Positions 8,248 through 17,459 are shown, counted from the stretch's first letter. The stretch: 38,076 nt of DNA from Candidatus Gastranaerophilales bacterium (GCA_028277625.1 JANQFW010000014.1:1-38076); one strand, 5' to 3'. Notes: generated by a model from the letters alone, not told the origin. Numbers and translations are program-made.

Positions 8248-8318
8248 ATAATTTGTAAAATGTTTCCTCATTAAAATGTTTAACCAATGTATTTTTTAAA
8301 CATTTTATTACAAATTAT
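8248..8318. repeat. nested AT-rich inverted repeats
   Basis: ATAATTTGTAAAATGTTT (8248-8265) is mirrored by AAACATTTTATTACAAATTAT (8298-8318) except for a 3-base insertion. A second copy of AAAATGTTT (8273-8281) can pair with the same right arm. Two alternative hairpins are therefore possible. The repeat lies upstream of the divergent phosphoesterase and could be an operator or RNA switch. Confidence 0.45.
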
Positions 8319-8339
8319 AAAGTTATATTTTTTGCCGAT

Positions 8340-8590
8340 AATAAATAAATTTTAATAATGAAACATTTAATTTTTATCTATTGGGGTAATAAAAAAATCT
8401 ATTGCCATAAAAATTTTAATAACTCGGAGGAAATTTTTATTATTACCATCTTTTATACAAATGTGATCTATACAAGCAAAATTAATTTTAGAAAATCTAA
8501 AATCCTCACTTAACTTATAAGATGTATAGAAAATTATACCTCATAGCTCGAAACTCTTACTCATGCAGTACCCGATACTGCATTTTTTTT
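8340..8590 (+). ncRNA. candidate structured leader or small RNA ending in a terminator
   Basis: This stretch in the 494-bp gap 8176-8669 has no protein gene. It holds a run of plus-strand hairpins: a long imperfect stem (8385-8395 with 8434-8447, GGTAATAA against TTATTACC) whose loop carries CTCGGAGG, a perfect ATTTTAGA/TCTAAAAT hairpin (8485-8503), and a GTATA/TATAC hairpin near 8523-8538. It ends in a perfect 8-bp terminator with a T tract at 8563-8590. A terminator with no upstream gene implies a transcript that starts in the gap, either a small RNA or an attenuating leader for the GT2 gene 80 bp on. No known riboswitch consensus was recognised, and no clear promoter was found. Confidence 0.4.
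8563..8590 (+). terminator. rho-independent terminator without an upstream gene
   Basis: ATGCAGTA and TACTGCAT pair perfectly around a 5-base loop (CCCGA) and are followed by an unbroken T tract. It is 80 bp upstream of the GT2 start. Confidence 0.85.
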
Positions 8591-8669
8591 AGCGATTCAT
8601 TTAATTTTTTTGTATTCTTTTAAGATATGAAAAATTATGTTAAAAAAATTTTAATACTAGCTCATATTT

Positions 8670-10370
8670 ATGGTAAAAATAATATATATTAACTCTAAAA
8701 AGAGTCTTATAAAAATACCTTGGGGGCAATGTCAGGTAATGAATTTAGTCGATATTATATGTAATTTTGTATCTATATCTATATTTGTGAGCTTGGTCTA
8801 TTATGTTTTTAATGAGCTTTATATTTTAAATAATGCTCATAAAGGCAAATTTTACGATATACATAAGGCCAATGCTCCAGGTCGTCCGGAACAAAATATT
8901 AATGTAATAGTTTATGCGCATAATAATGAAAATACTATTGTGCAACTTATTGATTCATTAAAAAAGCAGGATTATAGTTCAGATAGGTATATAATTAACG
9001 TAATACTTGATAACTGTTGTGATGACAGTGCAAAATATCTAGAGATAGTTGGTGGTACAAGAATTTGGAGAATCAATACATCTACACAGCCGGTTGGTAA
9101 ATTTAAAGCTGTAGTTTGGCTTTTGGAAAGAATTATGTCTAGTGAAAACAGTAATTCTTTTGTAGTTGTAGATGCAGATACAATAACTGAAAAAGACTTT
9201 TTAAATAAGATTAACTCAGTACTTTTTGATACACCGGTCGTAATCGGAGACGTACAGCCTTTAAATTGTTCCCCAAATATATTTTCTAAATTTGAATATT
9301 TAAATTATTTCTCAGGAACAAGGCTTATTAATCTCGGTCGTACACATTTAAAACTTGGAAATATCATTGATGCGCCTGTTTTTGCAATTAGGCAAGAAGT
9401 GCTTGAGAAAATTAAGTTCAACAGAAAAGAGCAAGACTTTGAAGAGTATTTTTATTCTTTAAAACTACTTGATAATGGCATTAATGTAATTTTTTCTTCG
9501 CGAGTAGCAGTATATAAGTTCTTTAACGAAAATATTTTAGACGTAGCAAAGACCATATATAACAGAAGGCTAAAGCGCTTTGTTACATTCAGAAATAACC
9601 TTCCTGTATTATTCTTTAATAGTAATCTTAGATTGAAAGAGCTTACTCTTTCTATGATTGATCCCGGGACAATTACAAAACTGTTAGCATTAAGCTTTTT
9701 AGTGTTTGTGTCAAATAATTATAATATACTATTTAGCAATATTATTTCTGATAAAATCCTATATATCTTATTGGGGCTAGTGCTTATTAAAAGTTTATCA
9801 GCATTGTTAACAGCTGGTATTCTTAAGGTCGGTTTAAAGTCTATATTTTTACTAGGTTTTTATACGCCGTTTATTTATCTGTTTTCGGTGTTAGTTGGCT
9901 TTAAGCAAGAAAAAGCCGGTGAATTGGAAACTAAAGGCAAGAGTAATCTAGCATTAAAAAATAATGATCCTGAAAGATGTTTTATAGAGACTACTGTAAC
10001 AAACGGGAAAAATGAAATTCCTTGCAAGTTAGAGATAGTTCAGTATAACAATAATACTCAGGTTATCTTTATGTTTAAAGATAAAAAACTAACTTCCGGT
10101 AAGCAGCCTAGAGTTGACTATGCTATGGAAGAAGTTATGGAAAAGTTGAAAAAACACGGATTTGTACTTAAGACTTGCTTAAACTGCGGATACTTTAGGT
10201 TTAATGAAGCAATTGCATCTCGACACAACGGTGCTAAAGGCTATTGCCTGTATGAAAATATTGATAGTGGCTCGCGTATAAAACATTTAAGTTCTATATG
10301 GAACAGTTGCGAAAATATTATTCCTTCTCAAGCAAGGTCTGCTATATTCCAAAAGTTAAGCATTGATTGA
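8670..10370 (+). CDS. membrane GT2 glycosyltransferase with C-terminal four-Cys module
   Basis: The 566-residue protein has a first membrane helix at about 25-47, a GT2 (GT-A fold) domain at 75-300, two or three helices at 325-405 and a soluble tail. Catalytic-type residues are visible: D114 in ILDNC, the D168-A-D170 metal motif and an NRRLKRF segment after it, as in processive or poly-GlcNAc-like synthases. It should transfer a sugar from a nucleotide donor at the cytoplasmic face. The tail is unusual: C503-x2-C506-x19-C526-x20-C547 looks like a small metal- or Fe-S-binding module not usual in GT2 enzymes. The ATG at 8670 has no ribosome binding site. The ATG at 8739 (codon 24), just before the helix and preceded by AGG and a G5 run, is an equally likely start. 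It is outside the main polysaccharide operon and convergent with the next gene. Confidence 0.85.
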   Translation: MVKIIYINSKKSLIKIPWGQCQVMNLVDIICNFVSISIFVSLVYYVFNELYILNNAHKGKFYDIHKANAPGRPEQNINVIVYAHNNENTIVQLIDSLKKQDYSSDRYIINVILDNCCDDSAKYLEIVGGTRIWRINTSTQPVGKFKAVVWLLERIMSSENSNSFVVVDADTITEKDFLNKINSVLFDTPVVIGDVQPLNCSPNIFSKFEYLNYFSGTRLINLGRTHLKLGNIIDAPVFAIRQEVLEKIKFNRKEQDFEEYFYSLKLLDNGINVIFSSRVAVYKFFNENILDVAKTIYNRRLKRFVTFRNNLPVLFFNSNLRLKELTLSMIDPGTITKLLALSFLVFVSNNYNILFSNIISDKILYILLGLVLIKSLSALLTAGILKVGLKSIFLLGFYTPFIYLFSVLVGFKQEKAGELETKGKSNLALKNNDPERCFIETTVTNGKNEIPCKLEIVQYNNNTQVIFMFKDKKLTSGKQPRVDYAMEEVMEKLKKHGFVLKTCLNCGYFRFNEAIASRHNGAKGYCLYENIDSGSRIKHLSSIWNSCENIIPSQARSAIFQKLSID

Positions 10371-10380
10371 TTATAATTAT

Positions 10381-11505
10381 TCATTCCTCACAAAGCTTTA
10401 GTATTTGAGGCTGAACATTTGAAGGAAGCTCACCATTATCGCTTTTTTTAACAGCTAAATTTGTAAACTTAATGAATTTAGCCTTTTCTAACTCTTTTTC
10501 AGCTAAAAATGCTTCGGTATAAGTATCAGCGTCCTTAGTAGATTTTCTTGTACTTTTAATTTCTTCTAACACCTTTGAAAAGATAGTCTTAGCAATAGGA
10601 TTTCCTTCTGCATCAGCGACTATATTTTCTGTAGTGGCAAAATCGCCTTTCTTTAATGCAATATCTTTTAAGGTTAGTATAGTGCATCGTTTTGTCAACT
10701 CATTATCATCATTAAGACCATCTACTAAAATAGGGAAAAGTTCATTAACCATATTATCATTTTGAGTATTAGCTACTGTAACTCCCGAAAATTCAATTGA
10801 AAATCTTTTAATATTGTGATCTTCGTTACTTATACCTTTCTCTTTAGCAATTTTAACAGCCTGCGCTAGGAGTTCATCATTTTTAGTACTTGAGGCTATC
10901 TGGTATAAGGCTTCATATGCATTCTCTTTTTCAAGCCAAAAGCCTGAATTGATATTATTCTTGATTAAGTAATCAACAGCGTCTTTTTTTAGAGTAGGAT
11001 TCTTAGTTTTTGACCCAATTTTACCAATTGCCATAACTGCAAACTGGACTGTGGCGTTCTCCGGGTTAAAGCCTTTATCAATAATAAGATCATACAATTC
11101 ACGTTGTTTTTTTTCGTCTTTACTATTAGCAGCTATCTCACCTAGTGCGCTAATTGTGTTATTTAGTAATCCTTTGTCAGTTTTATTGGAAAAATTTTCT
11201 TTTAATTTATCTAAACAGTGTTTTTTTACTGCATCGCTGTCTTCATCATTAAACCTGCTTGCCGCAATATATATCTTTCCTAACTGCAGTGGGTTTAGCT
11301 TTTTTGACTCCATTTCTTTTACGAGCGCAGAATCTTTCCCGGTAAAAGTTATCAGCTGCTTGTTTAAACTAGCTCTTTGCTCAATAAAAATGCTTCCTGA
11401 TATGATTTTATTTATCTGCAAAGTATTTTTATCACTTGAATTTTTTTTATTGCTTTTGCTTTGAAATTCAAAGCGATTGGTTATTATAGGTATTTTAGTA
11501 ATCAT
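10381..11505 (-). CDS. HEAT-like helical-repeat protein with N-terminal F-x-G-K motif
   Basis: The 374-residue protein has no signal peptide or membrane segment. After a Lys/Asn/Ser-rich leader (1-50) with FTGK at 54-57, residues about 75-300 read as successive helix pairs of 35-45 residues (for example LLNNTISALGEIAAN, VQFAVMAIGKIGSK, NAYEALYQIASS, TKRCTILTLKDIAL). This is typical of HEAT/Armadillo-like alpha-solenoids, which serve as protein-binding scaffolds. The C-terminus is charged and helical. GGAAAG lies 8 nt before the ATG. The family assignment is by pattern only; the partner is unknown. Its stop is 10 bp from that of the convergent GT2. Confidence 0.7.
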   Translation of the reverse strand: MITKIPIITNRFEFQSKSNKKNSSDKNTLQINKIISGSIFIEQRASLNKQLITFTGKDSALVKEMESKKLNPLQLGKIYIAASRFNDEDSDAVKKHCLDKLKENFSNKTDKGLLNNTISALGEIAANSKDEKKQRELYDLIIDKGFNPENATVQFAVMAIGKIGSKTKNPTLKKDAVDYLIKNNINSGFWLEKENAYEALYQIASSTKNDELLAQAVKIAKEKGISNEDHNIKRFSIEFSGVTVANTQNDNMVNELFPILVDGLNDDNELTKRCTILTLKDIALKKGDFATTENIVADAEGNPIAKTIFSKVLEEIKSTRKSTKDADTYTEAFLAEKELEKAKFIKFTNLAVKKSDNGELPSNVQPQILKLCEE

Positions 11506-11661
11506 TATTTTTCTTTCCGTTTAGATTATACATGCCATTTTATTCAGGTAATAATTTTGTATTTATTAAAATTTAAAATTTAAGTAAAAGATATTTACTA
11601 AAATACTATAAATTGAAGATTTTATCAATTTTGCTGCTAAAAAATAAATCGTTAACAGACA

Positions 11662-11689
11662 AAAAGCACCCCATCACGGAGTACCTTTT
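11662..11689 (-). terminator. terminator of the polysaccharide locus
   Basis: On the minus strand, AAAAG(G)TACTCC pairs with GGGGTGCTTTT with wobble pairs and one bulge, then T residues. It is 24 bases beyond the stop of the GT4 gene at 11714 and would end transcription of the locus. Confidence 0.6.
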
Positions 11690-11713
11690 GTGTAAGAATT
11701 ATAATATATAAGT

Positions 11714-12916
11714 CTATGTGCGTGGTTCTGCGACTTTTTCTACATTAACTTTGCCGGCAAGTTCTGAAAGTTTGTGTGATGAGTCGTGAACGTACTCCTT
11801 GAGAGAATTCTGCATTTTGAACTGATCTGCGTTCTTTAAGATGAATTCAAGGCGTGCATTGAATAAACTTACATCATACTGCTTTGCATGCTCGGATATT
11901 AGGTTATGATCCCAGCTTGTAGCGTCACATTCTTCTATAGCTTTGTTTAAATCTTGTGTTGTTTGACTGTTAAACAAAATGCCAGTTTGTCTATCTATAA
12001 CAATATCTTGAGCTCCACCACCATTGAAGGCAATAACTGGTTTTCCTGCAGATTGAGCTTCTACCATAACAATTCCAAAGTCTTCTTTTCCCGGGAATAC
12101 GAAGCCTCTACAGTTATTCATATGTTTTTTTACTTCTTCGTCAGATATTCGGCCGAGTAATTGCACATTAGGCTTGGCTTTTGCTTTTAGTTTATCGAAT
12201 TCTGCTCCGCTGCCGGCAATTACTAGTTTTTTACCGGACTCGTTGAATGCGTCAACTGCAAGTTCAAATCCTTTGTAAGCAACTAGTCTGCCTAGCATGA
12301 AGTAATAATCACCAGTGCTTTCGTAGTTGAATTTATCTGTGTTTACCGGAGGAAAGAGAATTTCTGAGTCTCTGTTGTAGAATTTTTTAATTCTAAGTGC
12401 AGTGTAGTTTGAATTTGCCAAGAAATGATCAACTCTATTTGCAGTAATAACATCCCAGGTTCTTATAAATTGAGAAACTGCTGCTACTCCAAGTCTGCTA
12501 AACGAATTAAAACCATTTAAATCTGAGTATGTCCAGAATAAATCCCAGATATATCTTGCCGGAGAGTGGCAATAACAGATATGCGTAGCTTCTGGCTTTG
12601 TTATAATACCCTTTGCCACAGAATGATGAGATGAAAAAACTACATCATATTTTTGCATATTCAGGTATTCCACCGCTAAAGGCATTAATGGAAAATAGGC
12701 TTTGTATATCTTCTTTGCACAGGGCAAATTTTGTATAAAAGTAGTATCAATGTGCAAATTCTTGTATTTTGCAGGTAAAATATCTCTATTAATTATAGTT
12801 GCATAAATATCAGCTTGAGGAAAAGTATCTATTGCATTGAACACAATGCTTTCAGCTCCACCGACTCCTCCACAAATTTGATCCGATACAATTGCTATTT
12901 TTTTATCTGCTGTCAT
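11714..12916 (-). CDS. GT4 glycosyltransferase
   Basis: The 400-residue GT-B fold enzyme has an N-terminal acceptor domain opening with IAIVSDQICGGVGGAE (7-22), where the GGxGGAE loop binds the donor phosphate. Its C-terminal donor domain has MLGRLVAYKGFELAVDAF (207-224) and the E278-x7-E286 motif in KEDFGIVMVE. HSPARYIWD (117-125) is typical of the mannosyltransferase-like WcaC/WbpY group. It should add one sugar to the lipid-linked repeat unit at the inner membrane. The ATG at 12916 is preferred over an upstream TTG because AAGGAAAG lies 6 nt before it. It is the last gene of the locus on this strand, separated from the rest by the opposite-strand gene at 13021. Confidence 0.9.
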   Translation of the reverse strand: MTADKKIAIVSDQICGGVGGAESIVFNAIDTFPQADIYATIINRDILPAKYKNLHIDTTFIQNLPCAKKIYKAYFPLMPLAVEYLNMQKYDVVFSSHHSVAKGIITKPEATHICYCHSPARYIWDLFWTYSDLNGFNSFSRLGVAAVSQFIRTWDVITANRVDHFLANSNYTALRIKKFYNRDSEILFPPVNTDKFNYESTGDYYFMLGRLVAYKGFELAVDAFNESGKKLVIAGSGAEFDKLKAKAKPNVQLLGRISDEEVKKHMNNCRGFVFPGKEDFGIVMVEAQSAGKPVIAFNGGGAQDIVIDRQTGILFNSQTTQDLNKAIEECDATSWDHNLISEHAKQYDVSLFNARLEFILKNADQFKMQNSLKEYVHDSSHKLSELAGKVNVEKVAEPRT

Positions 12917-13020
12917 TATTCTTTCCTTATTACTAGAAATTAAAATCAATATATGCTTTAATTTTTTTAATTGTCTTTTAGTAAATTAATACCATTAAAA
13001 AAAATTGTTTTGGGTGTTTT

Positions 13021-13467
13021 ATGAAAAAATTGAAACGAATTTTAATAATTTTTACTAGTTCATTTATATTTTTTGTCCTTTTATGTGTAATGTTTTTTGG
13101 TGATTTTAATACATTCTCTAAGTATAAAAGCGCTAATGATTGGTTTAAGAAACATTACGGGGGCGTTATTATTAATAAAACCAGTCATAATATAGTTATT
13201 AAGCACTGGATAAATGAAGTCGTTCTCCCTCCCGGTATGTCGAGCCGTGATGTTGGTATATTTGACGCTGATTTTTTGGCGATTAAAAACAAAACTATGT
13301 TTAAAAATCAGATATACACTGAGGGCGATATTAAACTTTGTGACTTTGCCAGCTTTGAAGTTAAAGAAAAAAATGAAGAATCTATTGACTATGTTGACTA
13401 TTCATTTGGTTATACTTTTTGTAAATTGTTTCTTTTTATAACTGAATTTAAAAAAGTTGATCACTAA
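13021..13467 (+). CDS. small single-pass membrane protein, unknown
   Basis: The 148-residue product has a basic start (MKKLKR) and one hydrophobic helix at 7-27 (a signal anchor or uncleaved signal), followed by a 120-residue domain that should lie outside the cytoplasm. The domain has alternating hydrophobic residues suggestive of beta structure (VIINKTSHNIVIKHWINEVVLPPGM, about 50-74) and two Cys near 107 and 134. I recognise no family. A GGGTG lies 8 nt before the ATG. It is the only plus-strand gene within the minus-strand polysaccharide locus: divergent from the last GT4 and ending 14 bp from the stop of the next GT4, so it is controlled separately. Confidence 0.65.
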   Translation: MKKLKRILIIFTSSFIFFVLLCVMFFGDFNTFSKYKSANDWFKKHYGGVIINKTSHNIVIKHWINEVVLPPGMSSRDVGIFDADFLAIKNKTMFKNQIYTEGDIKLCDFASFEVKEKNEESIDYVDYSFGYTFCKLFLFITEFKKVDH

Positions 13468-13481
13468 GCAAAAAGTCAAAT

Positions 13482-14708
13482 TTACTTAATCGCTTGATTA
13501 TAAATATTCATGAGTTTCTTGTAGTGAACATCGGGGCTGTAAACCTGCTCAACTTTTTGTCTGGCATTTTTACCCAGTTCTTTTACGAGTTCGGGATTGT
13601 TATTTAGCTTGTTTATCGCTTGTGTTAGTTCTTCTAAATTATCAACAGGGACTAAAAGCCCGTTTTGATTGTTGTCTATTATCTTTGCAATTCCTCCTAT
13701 CTCTGTACCGATTACCGGTTTTCCATATCTGAATGCTTCTATTATTATTAGGCCAAACATTTCAAATGCAGTGCTGGGCACTATGGTTGCTATACAGTTT
13801 TTATATTCATTCTCCAGCTCTTCACCTGACTTGTAGCCTAGTAATTTAATATTTTTTAGATTAAGCCTATTTATTTCATTTTTAATATTTTCTTCTTCTT
13901 CGCCTTTGCCAACAATATGTAGTTCAACATTAGGAAGATTTTTCATGGCATTGACGAGCGTGATAATGCCCTTTTCTTTTGAGAGCCTACCAACGTATAG
14001 GAAGTAGTTTTTGTTATCATAGTTTGGCGTTGTATCTATGTCTATGAAGTGTTCTAGTACGACTAGTTTGGACGCAGGGATTTTTGCTTTTAGCGCGAGT
14101 TCCCTTATTGCTTCTGTCGGGCAAATAAAATAAGATATTTTATCGTACAACCTGTGGAACCTTCTGTATGTAAATTCCATTGCCGCTATAACACTTTTTA
14201 ATAGGTCATTTTGAAAGCAATTATTGATTATGCAATGAATAGCATTGCCGTTTATGCAGTCGTGCGTGTGGCAATAGTTTTGATTTTTTTTGATGAAGGT
14301 TATTGCCGGGCATAACAAGCCACAGTCGTGCATAGTCATAACTACTGGAATCTTCTGCTTGTAGCATGTGTTTAGCACTGAAGGTGTTAAATTGTAAATT
14401 AAACAGTTATTGTGTACTACATCGGGTTTTATTTCTTTTAACAGTAAGCTTAAGTTTTTTTCTGCTTCAACATTGTAAAAAGATTTTGGTAATGTATTTA
14501 GCTTTTTTACTGCTGAGAATTTTGAAAAATTTATATATTCAGTAAAGTATTTAGAGTATTCATAATCATCTACTGTATAAGGCTTTCTATCAGTGCAAAA
14601 AAAGTGCACTTTATCTCCTTTTTCCTGTAAGAGTTCAGCAGTGCGGAACATAACTTTTTCTGCACCGCCAAATTCTGTGAAAAAGTTATTCAGAAACAAT
14701 ACTTCCAT
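13482..14708 (-). CDS. GT4 glycosyltransferase with Cys-rich insertion
   Basis: The 408-residue GT-B enzyme has TEFGGAEKVM (11-20) in the N-terminal domain, the donor-domain segment YVGRLSKEKGIITLVNAM (238-255) and E316-x7-E324 (FEMFGLIIIE). It should extend the lipid-linked repeat unit. Six cysteines lie close together at 129, 133, 146, 151, 159 and 164, following MTMHD. Such an insertion occurs in one subgroup of GT4 proteins and probably binds zinc. AAGGTGA precedes the ATG. It follows the pyruvyltransferase-like gene by 27 bp in the same transcript. Confidence 0.9.
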   Translation of the reverse strand: MEVLFLNNFFTEFGGAEKVMFRTAELLQEKGDKVHFFCTDRKPYTVDDYEYSKYFTEYINFSKFSAVKKLNTLPKSFYNVEAEKNLSLLLKEIKPDVVHNNCLIYNLTPSVLNTCYKQKIPVVMTMHDCGLLCPAITFIKKNQNYCHTHDCINGNAIHCIINNCFQNDLLKSVIAAMEFTYRRFHRLYDKISYFICPTEAIRELALKAKIPASKLVVLEHFIDIDTTPNYDNKNYFLYVGRLSKEKGIITLVNAMKNLPNVELHIVGKGEEEENIKNEINRLNLKNIKLLGYKSGEELENEYKNCIATIVPSTAFEMFGLIIIEAFRYGKPVIGTEIGGIAKIIDNNQNGLLVPVDNLEELTQAINKLNNNPELVKELGKNARQKVEQVYSPDVHYKKLMNIYNQAIK

Positions 14709-14735
14709 CTATTTTCACCTTTTTAAATGTATTTA

Positions 14736-16001
14736 TTAATTTAAGATCCCTTCGAACATTTTTTTGTATTCGTCAGTCATTTCTTGATATTTTTGGTTTA
14801 CTATTGCGCTTTCTTTTTTTTCTTTTTCGGCTAGGGATAAAAGTTCTGCTAAATTGTTTGCTAAACTACTGCTTTTTAATTCATCAACTTTTAAAATAAT
14901 TGAGTTATCATTCATGTCTTTTACGACATTGTTGATTTTTTGTTTAGAATAATTGCTTGAATATACCCCTAAAACCGGCAAGCTTGAAAGGCTTAAGATT
15001 ACATTAAAATGATATGCAAAGCCCATACCTACCTGAGAACTGAGCAGTTTAGCAATAAATTTATCAAATCCTATCTTGTAAGGATTGTACACAGATATAG
15101 AATCTTGAATATTTTTGTTAAACAGCTTTACTAGTCTGGAGTCATCCGGCCCCGGTAATTCTCCGAATGCAAAGAAGTTTAGTTTGTAGCCATTGTCTTT
15201 AAAGTATCCAACTACTTCTGTTAGATTGTCAATGTAATCAGCATAATCGTGATAATGGAAATCTTTAAAGTTAAATGAGAATGCTTTTTCATTATCAGTT
15301 TCCAGGTTTTTAAAATATGGGTATAATAATAGCGCATCGTCACCCAGGTTTTTGACAGGTACGTTTATATTTAGTTCTGCAAGCAGTTCTGCTGATTGAT
15401 TTTCTCTTACAAACACACAATCAAAATTCTTCATAAAGTTTTTGAAAATAAACTCATAAGGCTTGGTTCGTATAGGCCCTAGTCCCATACCTGTACCTAT
15501 TACTTTAAGTTTTGGGTTAATAAGCTTTGCTATAATAAGATTTATATAATCATATGCCAGCTGAGGTACGCTGTTATACCAGGTGTCAGTTAAATAACCA
15601 CCGCCTATATAATAGATTACATCTAGGTCTTTATAGAACTTGTTTACTGATTTATTAAATAGATTTAAGCGTGTGAATTTATAAAACACTGCTGATAAGA
15701 TATTTGCAAACAACATGAACACTAAAATAAGTAGCTTAAATGCGCGGGGCATGTTGGTTTCCCTTAGTTTGTCATTTATAATATATCCCGGGTCACAGTA
15801 GTTATTTACTTTTAATTTTGAATCGAATTTTAGTTTTTCAATACTATTAGCTTGTTTATCTATAAAAATATTTAAATCTTCGTTTGTATAATTTAAATTA
15901 TTTTCAAAAAAGTATAAAACTGCAAATAGTAGCAAATCATCGCCAAAATTATTGTGATTGAACGATCCTTTTAAGTATAGATTTTTAACAGTTTGATTCA
16001 T
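14736..16001 (-). CDS. polysaccharide pyruvyltransferase family protein (CsaB/WcaK-like)
   Basis: The 421-residue protein begins with the family signature KGSFNHNNFGDDLLLFAVL (11-29), equivalent to the G-x-x-x-x-N-x-GD opening of CsaB/WcaK proteins. A YYIGGGYLTD-type segment follows near 131-139 and a VIGTGMGLGP segment near 163-172. Known members add pyruvate ketals from phosphoenolpyruvate to sugars of exopolysaccharides or cell-wall polymers, giving them negative charge. A hydrophobic stretch at about 87-105 is unusual and might anchor it at the membrane. It lies between the flippase and a GT4 in the operon, 65 bp after the flippase. I am fairly sure of the family; the reaction is inferred. 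Confidence 0.82.
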   Translation of the reverse strand: MNQTVKNLYLKGSFNHNNFGDDLLLFAVLYFFENNLNYTNEDLNIFIDKQANSIEKLKFDSKLKVNNYCDPGYIINDKLRETNMPRAFKLLILVFMLFANILSAVFYKFTRLNLFNKSVNKFYKDLDVIYYIGGGYLTDTWYNSVPQLAYDYINLIIAKLINPKLKVIGTGMGLGPIRTKPYEFIFKNFMKNFDCVFVRENQSAELLAELNINVPVKNLGDDALLLYPYFKNLETDNEKAFSFNFKDFHYHDYADYIDNLTEVVGYFKDNGYKLNFFAFGELPGPDDSRLVKLFNKNIQDSISVYNPYKIGFDKFIAKLLSSQVGMGFAYHFNVILSLSSLPVLGVYSSNYSKQKINNVVKDMNDNSIILKVDELKSSSLANNLAELLSLAEKEKKESAIVNQKYQEMTDEYKKMFEGILN

Positions 16002-16066
16002 TTTTTATTTTGCCTTTCTAAAATTAGAGTTTATTTTTTTGTTTGGAGCTATATTTTAAAATTTAT

Positions 16067-17410
16067 TTAAGCTCCATGTTGTACTTTGTCTTCTAGTATT
16101 TTTAATGAAATTATATGAGACACTACACCTGTTATAAAGTTACGAACACACCATATAAAAGCTACACCGGGCAAACCGAATTTATTTATTACTACAATAA
16201 GTATAACTAAATATACAGGCAGTTGAGCTAATGATAGCCATCCTGTTATATCTGATCTGCCAGATGCCTGAATTAATGAAGTTGAAACATGCTTGATACT
16301 GTTAATGAGTGTTCCAACTGCTATTATTTGACATACTAAATAACTTTTTTCTGCAAATTCAGGTCCTATCCATATTGTTAAAGCGTCTTTTGCAAATATT
16401 ACACATAGCAGCACCGGTAGTATAACTATTAAAAAGATATACTTAAGGCTTTCATAATATAATTTTTTTGCTCTTTTTTTATTATTATGAATTTCTGATG
16501 TTAGTGCGGGAAATATTACGTTCATTATTGCTGTAGGAGCTATCCACATTTTGGTAACAATATCAAATGGTGTTGTATAATAAGCTACTACCGTTGCACT
16601 AAGCGCAAATGCTATAATAAACCTATCCATATATAATAATAACGGACCGGTAACGTTTGATACAGTAATCCACCCCCCAAAGTTAAGGAGAGGCTTTATA
16701 TATCCGGTCTTGATCTCAATTTGTTTAAAGAAGTTAGGAATTACGCGCGAATTTGCGTAAAGATACGCGAAACTTGTAAAGATTCTGCCTACTACAATTA
16801 CTAATATAGCCAGGTCTAGCCTTTGTGTAAATGTCAATAATAATACCGGAGCTAAATAATTGCATAGTATCACAGGTATTCGCATAATGCTGATTATAAC
16901 AAACTTTTGATAGGATTCTAATATGCCTTTCATGCTTATTATCCATATCAAAAATGGTAAAGATATAGCCAGCAAGTACATTGAATTCAATGTTTCGGAT
17001 TTGTATATCTCAGGTACCTTTAGGAAAGATACGATTATCGGAGTTAAAGCAAAAAGCAATAGCCCCATTGCTATACCGGGGATAGAAATTATTGCTAATG
17101 CTGTCCATATTACTTGCGAAAGATCTTCTGTGTCATTGTTTCCAAGTTTTTTTGACACCAACTGCGTTAAGGCACGGCCTAAACCAAGGTCAAAGACGCT
17201 TGAATAGCCAATTATAATCCACATAATACTTAAAATACCAAAGCGTTCTACACCATAACCTTTTATCATTGTAGGTACGGTAAATAACGCTATGATAAGA
17301 GGCAAGCCTTGAGCAAGTAGGCTCCATACGGAATTTTTTAAGAGTAAACTTTTTTTGGTATACTTAGATCCTTCATTTGGTTTGCTTATTTGATTTGTAT
17401 CTGTTGACAT
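16067..17410 (-). CDS. wzx: polysaccharide flippase (Wzx/MATE-like)
   Basis: The 447-residue protein has about 12-14 hydrophobic helices. After a short hydrophilic leader it opens with KNSVWSLLAQGLPLIIALFTVPTMIKGYGVERFGILS, the typical Wzx/RfbX entry helix. The amphipathic VKMWIAPTAIMNVIFPALTSEI segment in mid-protein corresponds to the start of the second half of the fold. It should flip the undecaprenyl-linked repeat unit to the periplasmic face. It follows a GT4 by 49 bp. The ribosome binding site is weak (AAAGAAAG). The gene name is given by role, since Wzx sequences diverge widely. Confidence 0.9.
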   Translation of the reverse strand: MSTDTNQISKPNEGSKYTKKSLLLKNSVWSLLAQGLPLIIALFTVPTMIKGYGVERFGILSIMWIIIGYSSVFDLGLGRALTQLVSKKLGNNDTEDLSQVIWTALAIISIPGIAMGLLLFALTPIIVSFLKVPEIYKSETLNSMYLLAISLPFLIWIISMKGILESYQKFVIISIMRIPVILCNYLAPVLLLTFTQRLDLAILVIVVGRIFTSFAYLYANSRVIPNFFKQIEIKTGYIKPLLNFGGWITVSNVTGPLLLYMDRFIIAFALSATVVAYYTTPFDIVTKMWIAPTAIMNVIFPALTSEIHNNKKRAKKLYYESLKYIFLIVILPVLLCVIFAKDALTIWIGPEFAEKSYLVCQIIAVGTLINSIKHVSTSLIQASGRSDITGWLSLAQLPVYLVILIVVINKFGLPGVAFIWCVRNFITGVVSHIISLKILEDKVQHGA

Positions 17411-17459
17411 TATTTGAAGTTCGCTTTCTTTTACTTATATTCTATTCTGTCTCATGATA

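Noticed and set aside
12917-12949. upstream TTG start of the GT4 gene at 11714
   Set aside because: The ATG at 12916 has a strong ribosome binding site and gives the usual GT4 N-terminus.
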